Positions 52,125-61,448 of a stretch of DNA of 64,000 nucleotides are shown one piece after another; within the stretch, counting starts at the first letter, position 1; each line of letters opens with the position of its first letter. Made by a program: the position numbers and the translations under genes. Below the pieces are notes generated by a model. The model ran no database searches. It was not told the origin of the DNA and saw only the letters and a program-made list of their open reading frames with translations. The stretch is from assembly GCF_015277775.1 (NCBI RefSeq), contig NZ_CP063849.1, positions 1,550,001 to 1,614,000 on the forward strand. The letters are read 5' to 3'. Source of the DNA: Paludibaculum fermentans. GTDB taxonomy: Bacteria > Acidobacteriota > Terriglobia > Bryobacterales > Bryobacteraceae.

Positions 52125-54234
52125 AGTTCTCGCCAGGCCGGATGGGGAACTCAAAGGCGTGCCGCTGCCAGGTGCCGGTGCAACTGGCGCCGGTGGAACA
52201 CTTCACGGTGACTCGCTTCCAATCGGAGACCTGGACTCGCAGGTTGGACACTGAAGTGCCGTCGGGGTGGATGAAGCGCGACTCGGCGCGATCAGTGACG
52301 GGATAGATTCGAGCCACCAGCCCATCGCCCTTCTTTTCAACAACGATGCCGGTACCGCCAACAAAGAGCGGAGTCTGGCCAACGGGCAGCGCGAAGTTCT
52401 TCAGGACAACCGGCCCCTGATGGCGCTGGCCCGAGTCGTACTCCATCCAAGCGCCAGCCGGCAGGTAGACGTCGCGAGAAGTCGCGGTCTCGTAGTCATC
52501 CCCGTACAGGGGCGTGGCCAGCAGCGAATCGCCGACCATCCACTCATACCCGCGCACCTTGTCATTCTCGCGGCCGTAGACCTGCGGATCGTTCGGAAAC
52601 GCAACGGGCAGCGGAGTGAAAGACCAGGGATACCCGTCCAGGTAGAACCGCACAGCCTGCGAGTAGAAGTACGGTTGCAGCCGGTCGTGGAGCTGCGCGG
52701 CCTGCAGGAGGACGGCTTCGACCTCAGGGTCGCCGAAGGTCCAGGGCCCCTGCCCCATGCTCATCGAAGGATGCAGGGCCGCCCACATGGCATTGCGCTT
52801 CATGTACTGCCGCATGCGGGGCGTCACTTTCAGGTCGAAGTGCCCTTCCCCGAAGGTGCCGCCGACGATGTCGGGGTACACCAGCGGGAAGCCCGAGTAG
52901 CCGTAGGCCAAGGCATTCACGGGCCCGCGATCCTGATTCTGATTGAAGTTGAAATCGTTCAGGCGGTGCAGGTCGGCCGGCGAAGCGAGATAGGCATTGC
53001 GGCCCATGATGAAGAGGCCTTCGCGCATCAGCGCCGCATTGACGGGATCCAGTTTGTCATCGCCCAGCGTGTACTTGCCATACCCGAAGACATCTTCCTT
53101 ATAGCCGTCGACGCCATAGGCGGTCCATTTACGAGTCAGGTCAGCGAACCAGGCGACCGCCTGCGGCTTGCGCCAGTCCAGGAAATAAGTTGGGCTCTTG
53201 GGCCAACCGAATTGATACACCTTGGGGCGGCCATTCTCTTCGACGAAATAACCGTTGCGAACACCCTCTTCGCTGTACGGCCCGTCGACGATGAAGGTGG
53301 TGCGCAGGCCCTGGAAGAACTTCAGCCCCTTGGCGTGGAACTGCGCAATGAAGGCGCGTGGATCCGGGTAAAGGGTCTTGTCGTACATGCCAAAGCTGGT
53401 GGTCTCGTGGAAGCGCTTGTCGTCGCGCGGCCAGAAGCCCGAACCCACAACCATCCATTTCAGCGGGAATCCCAGGGACAGATACTGCCCGACATTCTCA
53501 GCCACGGTCTTGTAGTTCGTATCCCAGGCGAGCGCTCCAAAGGCCTCCCAGCCTACGCCGAAGAAATCGTACTTGGGCTTCATCACCGGATAGCCGTACA
53601 GGTTGCGCGATTCCAGGAACTGGCGGTAGATCTCGGCCGGCGAACCAGTGAACAGGGAGAAGCGAACCTCCGAGGTCACATTCCGGACGCCCTGCAGGCA
53701 CTCTTCCGACGTGCTGCGGACCATCTTGATGCCGGGATCCCAGACCAGGAAGCCGAAGCGCTGCTTCGGGTAGAAGGTGAAGTTCGAGATGAGACGGGTG
53801 AGTCCTGTACCGGAGAGATAACGATCGTTGCGATAGCCCGTAATGTCCGTATCGAACGAGTCCCGATGGGTGACCGCATGATCGGCCAGTCCGAAGCCGG
53901 GGCTGAGAGGCGCGAAGCGCAGCAGCACCGCTCCGGGGATCGTGGGCCGCACGATGAGGTCCGCCTGATTCGGCGTGAGCGCGATGGTCACCGTAGCAGT
54001 CAGGCCGGATGCCGTACGCACGGACAGCACGCGGTGGCCCTGCTGGTTGTACGCTTCGGAGACGACGGAGGCGGGCTCGGGTTTATCGGGGTCGCCGAGC
54101 AGCAGGCTGCCGGTGGGATGTGAGGCCGCGATGGTCGCGCCGCCTCGTTCCAGAGAAATGCGCACCGGGTCCGGCGTGATGGTGAGCTTGGTGTCTCCGG
54201 CGGTCAGGACTAGCAGGGAAAGCAGCAGGATCAT
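52111..54234 (-). CDS. Glycoside hydrolase family 31 enzyme, secreted
   Basis: The 707-residue protein has a short signal-like N-terminus (MILLLSLLVLTAGDTKLTIT). GH31 hallmarks include FGVGWEAFGALAWDTNY, LKWMVVGSGFWPRD, the nucleophile Asp381 in GVDGYKEDVFGYG, GPVNALAYGYSGFPLVYPDI and MSMGQGPWTF, and a C-terminal beta-sandwich. GH31 members act on alpha-glucosides, alpha-xylosides or sulfoquinovosides, and the specificity is not readable here. The stop overlaps the MFS start. It follows the FAD oxidoreductase by 44 bp in the same direction. Confidence 0.88.
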   Translation of the reverse strand: MILLLSLLVLTAGDTKLTITPDPVRISLERGGATIAASHPTGSLLLGDPDKPEPASVVSEAYNQQGHRVLSVRTASGLTATVTIALTPNQADLIVRPTIPGAVLLRFAPLSPGFGLADHAVTHRDSFDTDITGYRNDRYLSGTGLTRLISNFTFYPKQRFGFLVWDPGIKMVRSTSEECLQGVRNVTSEVRFSLFTGSPAEIYRQFLESRNLYGYPVMKPKYDFFGVGWEAFGALAWDTNYKTVAENVGQYLSLGFPLKWMVVGSGFWPRDDKRFHETTSFGMYDKTLYPDPRAFIAQFHAKGLKFFQGLRTTFIVDGPYSEEGVRNGYFVEENGRPKVYQFGWPKSPTYFLDWRKPQAVAWFADLTRKWTAYGVDGYKEDVFGYGKYTLGDDKLDPVNAALMREGLFIMGRNAYLASPADLHRLNDFNFNQNQDRGPVNALAYGYSGFPLVYPDIVGGTFGEGHFDLKVTPRMRQYMKRNAMWAALHPSMSMGQGPWTFGDPEVEAVLLQAAQLHDRLQPYFYSQAVRFYLDGYPWSFTPLPVAFPNDPQVYGRENDKVRGYEWMVGDSLLATPLYGDDYETATSRDVYLPAGAWMEYDSGQRHQGPVVLKNFALPVGQTPLFVGGTGIVVEKKGDGLVARIYPVTDRAESRFIHPDGTSVSNLRVQVSDWKRVTVKCSTGASCTGTWQRHAFEFPIRPGENYEIQ

Positions 54235-54278
54235 GGATTACTCTTTCGGACATCCGGAGGCGCGGTCTTGATTGCGGT

Positions 54279-56552
54279 TCATCTGGAGTAGCACCTCACC
54301 TCGAAGACGGCCGCGGGCGCGCCGTGCGTGGAAATGATCTCCAACTGCAGGGCGGTCGTCGTCACGGGAGCATCAAGAGTGACGGAGTTTCGCGTCTGAT
54401 GGTTCTCCGTACACTCGTGCAGTACTGTCCCCCCCGCCTCCAGCAGCCGGTAGTGGCGGATGCAAAACGGAATGTCACGCTCAGGGTGGCCCCAGAGGAC
54501 AGACTCAAGTGGATGATCAAAGTCGGTGTCGAACGCGAGCTCGACCCGGGCGATCGTCCGGGGTTCCGGCCACGTGAGGGTCAACCGTGGCGCAGGGTCC
54601 GACGGCTCCGCAACCCACGCATTGGGCTGCCTCTCCGGCCGGGCGATGCCGTTCTTCACATTGGAGGCTCCGAAGGCTGCCAACGGCGGCTCGGCCCGTA
54701 AGGCCAGATTCAAGCCGCCAGGCCTGCGCGCCGGCAGCCAGAACTCGAAGGAGTCGATGCCGCTGTCTTCCGGCGGTTCCTGGCGCGTCCCCTTGGCCAC
54801 GGCCGCGTTCATCGACTGCGCCAGGCTGAGGACGCCGGTCACGCGGGCCGACGAAAGCCGCACGGAAACAGCGGGGTTCCGCAGCAGCGTGTAGAACAGG
54901 TAGGCCGGTGCTTCCAGTTGGGTGTCCGGTGCAATGGTGACCGGCTGGCTTGCGCCGGGCGGCAGTTCGATGGATTGCCGGAACAGCACCTGGTCCGGGG
55001 TGAAGTTCCCTGCCCGGGCACTGCACCTCAACTCGACTTCGAGCGTAGTCGCCTGTGCGGCATCCACGAAGAAGGTGATGTCCGGAGCCCTGCCTGCCTG
55101 GACAGGCAGCAGCATGGCGCGCGACAGCTCCAGCGTCGCGGTCTCCCCATTCGGCGGGAGCTCCGCCAGTTGGAAAGAACTGGATGCCTCCACCGACGCA
55201 CTCTGCGCCAAGTCTTCCGGATCCTGCAGCGCCACGCCTGGAATATACTGCCCGGCCCGCAGCAACTCGCGCTGCAATGAGGGAATCTCCACCTCTGCCG
55301 GGTTCACGCCCGTCCGCTTGCAGAGCGCCGCGGCCATGCCGACCGCCTGGGCGGTGTGGGCGCAGGTGGCCATCACGCGCGTCGAGCCGAAGGCCACATG
55401 GGACACGCTGATGATCCGCCCGGCCAGAAACAGGTTGCGGATGTTGCGCGAATACAGGCAACGATAGGGGATCTGATACACACCCTTGGAGTGCCACTGC
55501 GTACACGGTGACAGCGGACTGTACACGCCGTCGGCCGGATGGAGATCCATGGCCCAGCCGCCCGCCGCCACGGCGTCCGCATGAATCCGCTGCTCGACGA
55601 GATCCTGCTGGGTGAGGATGTAGTCGCCCTCAAACCGGCGGCTCTCGCGTTTTCCAGGAATCGTCCCGACCCACTCCAGCGTCATGTTCCCGGCCTCGGG
55701 AAACCGGCCGGAGTTCTTGATGTAATCCCACGCGCCATAGATGACGCGCCACAGCTCCCACTTGATCTTCTCCGTCTCGTGGACCGTGTCGAGCCGTCCG
55801 CCATACTCGAACCACCAGAAGCGGCAGCCCGAATCGCTGGCCTTGATATCCCGATACCGGGGAATCGTCGTAATGTCCTTCAACGCGAACGACGGAGCCG
55901 TGTACTTCACCGGACGCCCCGTATCCTTCGAATAGAAGTACATCGAGTGCCCCAGCAGTTCGCCATAGCCGGCGTCCGGCGCGAACCCCTCGCCGAACTC
56001 GGAACGCGGCTCGGCGCCCATGCGGAATGCAGCGCCGGACAGGAACCCCACAATGCCGTCGCCCGAGGCGTCACAGAACAGCGGCGCTGTCACGACATAA
56101 GCGGTACTGTTCTGGCTGCACCAGGCACGCACGGTCGAGATCGTATCCGGCCCGGACTTCTCCACCTCATGCACAGCCGTGTTCAACAGCAGCGTGATGC
56201 CCGGTTCGCTGACCACCTTCTCCAGCAGGATCGTGTCCAGGATCAGGGCGTTGCCTTCCGGGTTGCGGTGCAGGTTCTCGACAAGAATCTCGTCGATCAC
56301 GCCGCCTTCGCGCGCCCAGCGGTTGTTGTTGCCCATGTGCGAGGTGGCGCCGAGAACCCAGAGCCGCACTTCGCTGGAGGCATTGCCGCCCAGCACCGGA
56401 CGATCCTGAATCAGCACCACGCGCAGGCCGGCCCGCGCCGCCGTGATGGCCGCGCACGTCCCGGCCAGGCCGCCGCCAATGATGGCCAGATCCGCCTCCA
56501 GCGGAATGGTGAGTTCCACGCGCGTACCCGGTACGCCGTCTTCGCGTTGCAT
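54279..56552 (-). CDS. FAD-dependent oxidoreductase with C-terminal beta-sandwich domain
   Basis: The 757-residue protein starts at ATG 56552 (a GTG at 56558 is also in frame); the upstream GH16 stop is only 2 bp away. The Rossmann FAD site is ADLAIIGGGLAGTCAAITAA, followed by VLGGNASSEVRLWVLG of the FAD_oxidored (PF12831) group, FCDASGDGIVGFLSGA and GRIISVSHVAFGSTR. The last 250 residues form beta-rich domains, with LTWPEPRTIARVELAFDTDF like a discoidin fold. Such proteins often sit in polysaccharide-use clusters. The reaction is unknown; sugar oxidation is one possibility. No signal peptide is visible. Confidence 0.85.
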   Translation of the reverse strand: MQREDGVPGTRVELTIPLEADLAIIGGGLAGTCAAITAARAGLRVVLIQDRPVLGGNASSEVRLWVLGATSHMGNNNRWAREGGVIDEILVENLHRNPEGNALILDTILLEKVVSEPGITLLLNTAVHEVEKSGPDTISTVRAWCSQNSTAYVVTAPLFCDASGDGIVGFLSGAAFRMGAEPRSEFGEGFAPDAGYGELLGHSMYFYSKDTGRPVKYTAPSFALKDITTIPRYRDIKASDSGCRFWWFEYGGRLDTVHETEKIKWELWRVIYGAWDYIKNSGRFPEAGNMTLEWVGTIPGKRESRRFEGDYILTQQDLVEQRIHADAVAAGGWAMDLHPADGVYSPLSPCTQWHSKGVYQIPYRCLYSRNIRNLFLAGRIISVSHVAFGSTRVMATCAHTAQAVGMAAALCKRTGVNPAEVEIPSLQRELLRAGQYIPGVALQDPEDLAQSASVEASSSFQLAELPPNGETATLELSRAMLLPVQAGRAPDITFFVDAAQATTLEVELRCSARAGNFTPDQVLFRQSIELPPGASQPVTIAPDTQLEAPAYLFYTLLRNPAVSVRLSSARVTGVLSLAQSMNAAVAKGTRQEPPEDSGIDSFEFWLPARRPGGLNLALRAEPPLAAFGASNVKNGIARPERQPNAWVAEPSDPAPRLTLTWPEPRTIARVELAFDTDFDHPLESVLWGHPERDIPFCIRHYRLLEAGGTVLHECTENHQTRNSVTLDAPVTTTALQLEIISTHGAPAAVFEVRCYSR

Positions 56553-56554
56553 GG

Positions 56555-57298
56555 TCACTTGCCCTTTTCGTAGAAGCGAACGTATTCGTACTCGACACGG
56601 CCCGGCAGCTTCGAGTCATCCACGGCATCGGTCTTGCCCAATTGCGAAGCAATGGAGGTGAGCCAGATACTCAGGTCGCTGTGCGGCAGTCCGGCCAGGT
56701 CCACGGTCTGCACCAGCGTGCCATCCAGGAAGTACTTCACTGAGGTCTCGCTGTATTCGCATCCAAATACGTGGAAATCGGCCAGCGTGGAGAGCGCCAC
56801 CTTCTTGTGGCCGTGGCTGGTGTGCTGGCCCTGCCACTTGTGGGTGGTCGTGCCGTAGGAGGTCAGGTCGATGGAGTCGTTCTCAATCACATCGAGCTCC
56901 AGCGCCGTCGCCGTCGTGGCCGTGCTGCCGGAACCGTCGTGGCCCATCATCCAGAACGAGGAGTGCCAGCCCTTGCCGGCGAGCACGCGAAACTTGCTCT
57001 CGTAATAGCCGAAGCGGAAGTTGGGTTTGGAGATCACGCCGGCGCCCGTGTAGTGCATCCCGCCGGCCTCTTCTTTCTTCAGGAGCAGAACCAGCCGACC
57101 CTTTTCCTGGATCACATTCTCGGGGCGTTGGGTGCTCCAGTGCTTGGAGTCCGTCCGGTACACCCACTTCGAGAGATCCACTTTTGAGCCCTCGAATTCG
57201 TCGGCCCATTTCAACTGGTAGCCCTCAGGCGGAGCGGCCCAGGCGCCTGCCGGCAGCAGGCTGAGGATCGAGAGGAAGACAAACGCGGAAGATTTCAT
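56555..57298 (-). CDS. Secreted glycoside hydrolase family 16 enzyme
   Basis: The 247-residue protein starts at ATG 57298 with a signal peptide (FVFLSILSLLPAGAWA). The catalytic motif is E134-L-D136-V-I-E139 (TALELDVIEND), with the beta-jelly-roll blocks FRFGYYESKFRVLAG and GWHSSFWMM before it and FHVFGCEYSETSVKYFLDG after it. GH16 enzymes cleave beta-1,3/1,4 glucans, agars, carrageenans or porphyrans; the subfamily is not clear. It is the first gene of the catabolic unit and is separated from the response regulator gene by 411 bp. Confidence 0.9.
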   Translation of the reverse strand: MKSSAFVFLSILSLLPAGAWAAPPEGYQLKWADEFEGSKVDLSKWVYRTDSKHWSTQRPENVIQEKGRLVLLLKKEEAGGMHYTGAGVISKPNFRFGYYESKFRVLAGKGWHSSFWMMGHDGSGSTATTATALELDVIENDSIDLTSYGTTTHKWQGQHTSHGHKKVALSTLADFHVFGCEYSETSVKYFLDGTLVQTVDLAGLPHSDLSIWLTSIASQLGKTDAVDDSKLPGRVEYEYVRFYEKGK

Positions 57299-57709
57299 GG
57301 GAGCAGCGGTCCTTTGGCCGTTCGCGCTCTGGGCGAGGCCCACAAGCTCAATTCAAAACAAAGGCTGGAGAGGGGATAGAAGCCCGGTTCAATCGGGGCA
57401 GGCAGGTTCAAGGAAACGGGCCGCGGCATCGTTCTCGAACTGAGAGAACAGTTCATGGCGGCTTAACGGGCCACTCTCACGGAGAAATGCGCCGCCAGGC
57501 GGCTACCGCTGTGGCGGCACCCAGCCCGTGGCGGAGCCAGTGTGCGAAGCGGGGTCAAATCGGATTTCCACATGGATTCAGACCTCATGGTCCCGGTCGT
57601 CCAATAACACCCTTGACACTGACAGATGGCGAAAATTCATTCAACTGACCAATGGACTATGGGTGTCTAGTCATTTTGGACTATGCGGCCCGGAGCCATA
57701 ACTGGCCGC
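57299..57709 (-). promoter_or_regulatory. Control region of the GH16 cluster with nested dyads
   Basis: No gene is present. At 57431-57454, GTTCTC...GAGAAC (57431-57436, 57444-57449) is interleaved with GAACTG...CAGTTC (57437-57442, 57449-57454), 133-156 bp from the GH16 start. At 57655-57683, GACTA, TAGTC and GACTA are spaced 13 and 11 bp apart, with the two GGACTATG copies 24 bp apart. Both are candidate binding sites for the adjacent response regulator or another factor. No promoter was firmly assigned. Confidence 0.45.
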
Positions 57710-58336
57710 CTAATCCACGTGGACGATGCCGCGCTGGATGGCCGCAATGACAGCCTGCGTCCGGTCTTCCACGCCCAACTTCTGCAGGATATGCGTCACG
57801 TGGATGCGCGCCGTGTTCTCTGAGATGCCCAGCGACTCGGCCACCCCTCGATTGCTGGCGCCTTTGGCCAGCAGCCGCAGGACATCCTGCTCCCGTTCAG
57901 TCAACTCGGAGCCGGGCATACGCTCAGCCAGCAGGGCCCCCACGGACGACGGCAGATAACGCTTGCCGCGCGAAACAGCCAGAATCGCCTGGATCAGCTC
58001 TTCCTTGCCCGTGTCCTTGGTCAGGTACGCCATCGCCCCGGCCTGCAGCACGCGATGGACGTCCTCGCTGCCTTCGTAGTTCGTCAGGACGAGAATCCGC
58101 GCCGTCGCATGTTTCTTGCGGATGATGCGGATGGCCTCAAACCCCGATTGGCCCGGCAGCCGCAGATCCATGATCACTACATCCGGCAGGTGCAGATCGA
58201 AGAGATCGGCCGCTTCATTGCCTCGTCCCGTCTCGGCGACAATCTTCATATCCGGGCGGGGATCGATGATGGTGTGCAACGCGAGACGCGCGATGGATTG
58301 ATCTTCGACCAGCAGAATGCGGACCGCTTCAGTCAT
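57710..58336 (-). CDS. LuxR/NarL-family response regulator
   Basis: The 208-residue protein has a receiver with E11-D12, phospho-acceptor Asp57 (VVIMDLRLPG) and Lys107 (YLTKD). A LuxR helix-turn-helix follows (SELTEREQDVLRLLAKGASN, VAESLGISENTARIHVTHIL). The start overlaps the upstream kinase gene's 3' end by 4 bp, giving tight pairing. It lies immediately before the GH16 cluster and is its obvious candidate activator. Confidence 0.93.
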   Translation of the reverse strand: MTEAVRILLVEDQSIARLALHTIIDPRPDMKIVAETGRGNEAADLFDLHLPDVVIMDLRLPGQSGFEAIRIIRKKHATARILVLTNYEGSEDVHRVLQAGAMAYLTKDTGKEELIQAILAVSRGKRYLPSSVGALLAERMPGSELTEREQDVLRLLAKGASNRGVAESLGISENTARIHVTHILQKLGVEDRTQAVIAAIQRGIVHVD

Positions 58337-61263
58337 TTCAGGGTGCCGGCGGTCGTCGTGGGGATGACCGCTTCTACGATGGTACCCTGTCCTGGTTCAC
58401 TGGTCAGTTTCAACCTTCCGCCGAATCGCTCGGCCCGCTCCGCCATGACGGCCAGTCCAAAGTGGCCGCGCGAGAGCCCGATCACTTCACTGGGAATGAA
58501 CCCGGCGCCGTCATCCTCAATCCTCACCTGGAGTTCGCCGGCCCGATACACCAGTTCGACGCTGATCCGCCGCGGGCGCCCGTGGCGTTTCGCATTCGAG
58601 GCCGCCTCCTGGCAGATCCGCAGGACGTTCCGCTCCAGCTCATCCTTGAGTTTCGTGACCGTGCCCTGCGTCTCAACCGAGATCGCCACCGGTGATCCAG
58701 CCGCGATCTGCTCCAGCGCCCCCTGGACGGCACTGGCCAGCGTCTCGGAATCCAGCCGGCTTTCCCGCAGATCCCAGATCACGCTGCGTGCCTCGGCCCG
58801 GTAGTGCTGCACCATCTTTAGGGCCAGTTCCACCGTCGCCTCGGCCTGGGCGGGCATCTCCTTCAGTCGCGACAGAGTCTCCTCCAATTGCCAGGTGATG
58901 GCGGCGAATCCGGCCAGCAGCGTGTCGTGCCACTCCCGCGCGATTCGATTCCTCTCCGCCAACACCGCGGAGTAGCGTCCGCGAATGATGTGGATCCGCC
59001 AGCGGTAGAGCGCCGAGGCGACACCAATCGAGAACAGGAGCAGCAACGCGGTGAACCAGCCGGTCTGATAGAACCGCGGAGCCTGCTCCACCGCGAGTTC
59101 GGCGGCCTGCGTACTCCATTCCCCGCCCGGCATGCGCGCCTGCACTAGAAAGCGGTAATGGCCCGGAGGCACGCGGCCATAGCGGGCTGACCGCAGTTGC
59201 CCCGTCTCGATCCAATCCGGATCCAGGCCTTCCATGCGGTAGCGGAAGCGGATCTTCTCCGCCCAGGCGAATCGCAGGGCCGTGAAGTGAATCTCCAGCG
59301 GATGCGAGCCTGGATCCAGGCGTAAGGAACCGCCAGGGGGCACAGCGTGGTTGTCCCAGATCGCCTCTTCCACTCGAGCCTTCGGCGGCGGAGTGCGGCC
59401 CATTCTGCGGCTCACCGCGAGAACGAAACCGCGGGTCGTGGGAAACCAGGCGCCGCCCCGCGGATCGGCCCAGCCCGCCGGTTGGGAGACATGGTGGCAC
59501 TCCGGCGTGCGCATTCCATCATCCTGGTCGAAGAGGGCGACCTCCAGCCGTTTGCGCTGCCCAGCCAGCAGCTCAGTCATCTGTGCCGATTCAATGCGCA
59601 GAATCCCTTTGGCCGAACTCACCCATAGCCCACCGGCCCCGTCGTCCAGCAGGCGGTAGAGGGGCGACCCTGGCAGCCCCTGCGCCTCGCCAATCACCAC
59701 GGGGGAGCCTGGTGCAACGCGATAGAGCGAACCGCCGAGCGACGTCGCCCAGATGCGGCCTTTGGCGTCCTCGGTAATGGCCGACACGCCTTCGACGGGC
59801 ACTCCGGTGACGGGAGCGACGTTCGGCGCGGCACCCAACGTCAGGGCACCGGGCCCCTGCGGAGTCCCGTACCAGATGCGCCCCTGAGAATCCTCGAACA
59901 GGCTGAGAATTTCAGTACCCGGCAGAAACGAAGCCAGCGGCCTTGATGCGTCGCCGGCCGGGAACAGGTAGACGCCGTTGTTCGATGTCGCTAGCCACAA
60001 ACGGCCCTGGCGATCGAACAGCATCGCGCTCACCAGGTGGTAGGGGGACCCCGTGGGAGCGTAGTTCACATAGCGTTTGCCATCGAAACCGAACAGTCCC
60101 TCCCAGTTGCCGATCCATTGATGACCGGCGGGGTCGATCGCCAGCGCCCGCACGGAACAGTACAGCGCCGGCACCGGCGTCGCCTGGGCCTCGAAGCGGT
60201 TCCCTTTCAGCCGGTAGAGCCCGCCCCGCCAGGTCCCGAACCAAAGGTGCCCATCGGGCGCTTTCACCACGGTGGTGGCGTAGTTGCCGCCCAACCCCTC
60301 CGGCAGGCCATAAGGAACCATAGGCGTATCCTTGCAGCGCACCAGGCCGCCGCCGCGGGTGCCGATCCACAGGTTTCCTTCCGCGTCCTCGTGCAGGGTG
60401 CGGATGAAGTCGTCCGGCAATCCATCGCGCGCCGACCAGGAGTCCACGCGGCTGCCGCGCACTCGAAAGACGCCCAGGCCCCAGGATCCAACCCAAACCA
60501 CGCCATCGCGGTCTTCCAGAATGCTGACGACAGGCCCCGGAACGCCAGCCACCGGGGTGCGCACGCCGTCGTCAATGCGACTCAAGCCGCGCGACGTCCC
60601 TACCCAGACGACGCCCGAATGGTCCGCTTCCACAGCCAACGGCTCGCCCGAGATCCTGGCATCAAACAGCACCTGGGAGACGGTATTGTTGCGGACACAA
60701 AACAACCCATCGAGGGTGACCGCCCAGACCGCGCCGGCACCGTCCTGCGTCAGGACATTCCATGCCGTTTCGGGCGGACGCGTGAGTCCGGCCACGGCAT
60801 GAAACTGCCCCGCATCGGACCGGATTACCCCGGTCCGGGTGCTCGCCCAGATCCGTCCTGTCCGATCCTCCAGCAGCGCGAAAACCGTGCCGCCCGCATG
60901 GAACTTCGTCTGGATCCGGCCGTCCCGATACTCGTAAATCCAGCCGTCAAACGTGCCCACCCAGAGGCTGCCATCGCGAGCGCTGGCCAGCGCGCCAATC
61001 CAGCGCCGTGCCAGCCCAAGACCAGGCTGCGGATCGAAGGGAACGAACCGGACGCCGTCAAAGCGCGCCAGCCCTTCGTCCGTACCCACCAGCAGGTAAC
61101 CATCGGACGAGGGCTCGACGGACATGACGTAGTTCCGGGGCAGGCCGTCCTGCACCTGCCAGTTGCGCTTGTGATATTGCGAAAGGGCGTAAGTGGGATC
61201 CAACGCCCAGGCCACGGGGAGCAGGGTCCACAAAACGGCCAGAGATCGGAAGCCCCATTGCAT
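58333..61263 (-). CDS. Beta-propeller sensor histidine kinase of the glycan cluster
   Basis: The 976-residue kinase has a signal peptide (RSLAVLWTLLPVAWA) and 12-14 Reg_prop repeats (DGYLLVGTDEGLARFDGVRF, AEGNLWIGTRGGGLVRC). A Y_Y_Y domain follows (KIRFRYRMEGLDPDWIETG), then a membrane helix (WFTALLLLFSIGVASALYRW), HisKA_3 with His779 (RNRIAREWHDTLLAGFAAIT) and HATPase (ICQEAASNAKRHGRPRR, DDGAGFIPSEVIG). The architecture recalls the SusR/HTCS-like sensors of glycan breakdown, here with a separate response regulator. It probably detects a sugar from the GH16/GH31 substrates. Confidence 0.92.
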   Translation of the reverse strand: MQWGFRSLAVLWTLLPVAWALDPTYALSQYHKRNWQVQDGLPRNYVMSVEPSSDGYLLVGTDEGLARFDGVRFVPFDPQPGLGLARRWIGALASARDGSLWVGTFDGWIYEYRDGRIQTKFHAGGTVFALLEDRTGRIWASTRTGVIRSDAGQFHAVAGLTRPPETAWNVLTQDGAGAVWAVTLDGLFCVRNNTVSQVLFDARISGEPLAVEADHSGVVWVGTSRGLSRIDDGVRTPVAGVPGPVVSILEDRDGVVWVGSWGLGVFRVRGSRVDSWSARDGLPDDFIRTLHEDAEGNLWIGTRGGGLVRCKDTPMVPYGLPEGLGGNYATTVVKAPDGHLWFGTWRGGLYRLKGNRFEAQATPVPALYCSVRALAIDPAGHQWIGNWEGLFGFDGKRYVNYAPTGSPYHLVSAMLFDRQGRLWLATSNNGVYLFPAGDASRPLASFLPGTEILSLFEDSQGRIWYGTPQGPGALTLGAAPNVAPVTGVPVEGVSAITEDAKGRIWATSLGGSLYRVAPGSPVVIGEAQGLPGSPLYRLLDDGAGGLWVSSAKGILRIESAQMTELLAGQRKRLEVALFDQDDGMRTPECHHVSQPAGWADPRGGAWFPTTRGFVLAVSRRMGRTPPPKARVEEAIWDNHAVPPGGSLRLDPGSHPLEIHFTALRFAWAEKIRFRYRMEGLDPDWIETGQLRSARYGRVPPGHYRFLVQARMPGGEWSTQAAELAVEQAPRFYQTGWFTALLLLFSIGVASALYRWRIHIIRGRYSAVLAERNRIAREWHDTLLAGFAAITWQLEETLSRLKEMPAQAEATVELALKMVQHYRAEARSVIWDLRESRLDSETLASAVQGALEQIAAGSPVAISVETQGTVTKLKDELERNVLRICQEAASNAKRHGRPRRISVELVYRAGELQVRIEDDGAGFIPSEVIGLSRGHFGLAVMAERAERFGGRLKLTSEPGQGTIVEAVIPTTTAGTLK

Positions 61264-61448
61264 GTTGGTTCAAGCGCCGCCACAATTCTCGCACTTACAA
61301 CAGGCCGCTCGAACGCGAGGAGCCTCATCCGGCTGAAAACTGCCGCGGCGGGGGATCAGCGCCCATCGCGCTGAGAGGGAATTCCAGGACGAGTAAAATG
61401 ATAACTTCTTGACTCGTTTGGTCCATCGAGACCTATCTCCATCGCGCC

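Noticed and set aside
52267-54123. A 618-codon rightward open frame opposite the GH31 gene
   Set aside because: The GH31 frame has signal sequence, nucleophile motif and operon overlap; the antisense frame has none.
60037-61374. A 445-codon rightward frame opposite the sensor kinase
   Set aside because: It is antisense to repeated propeller units and has no domain signal.
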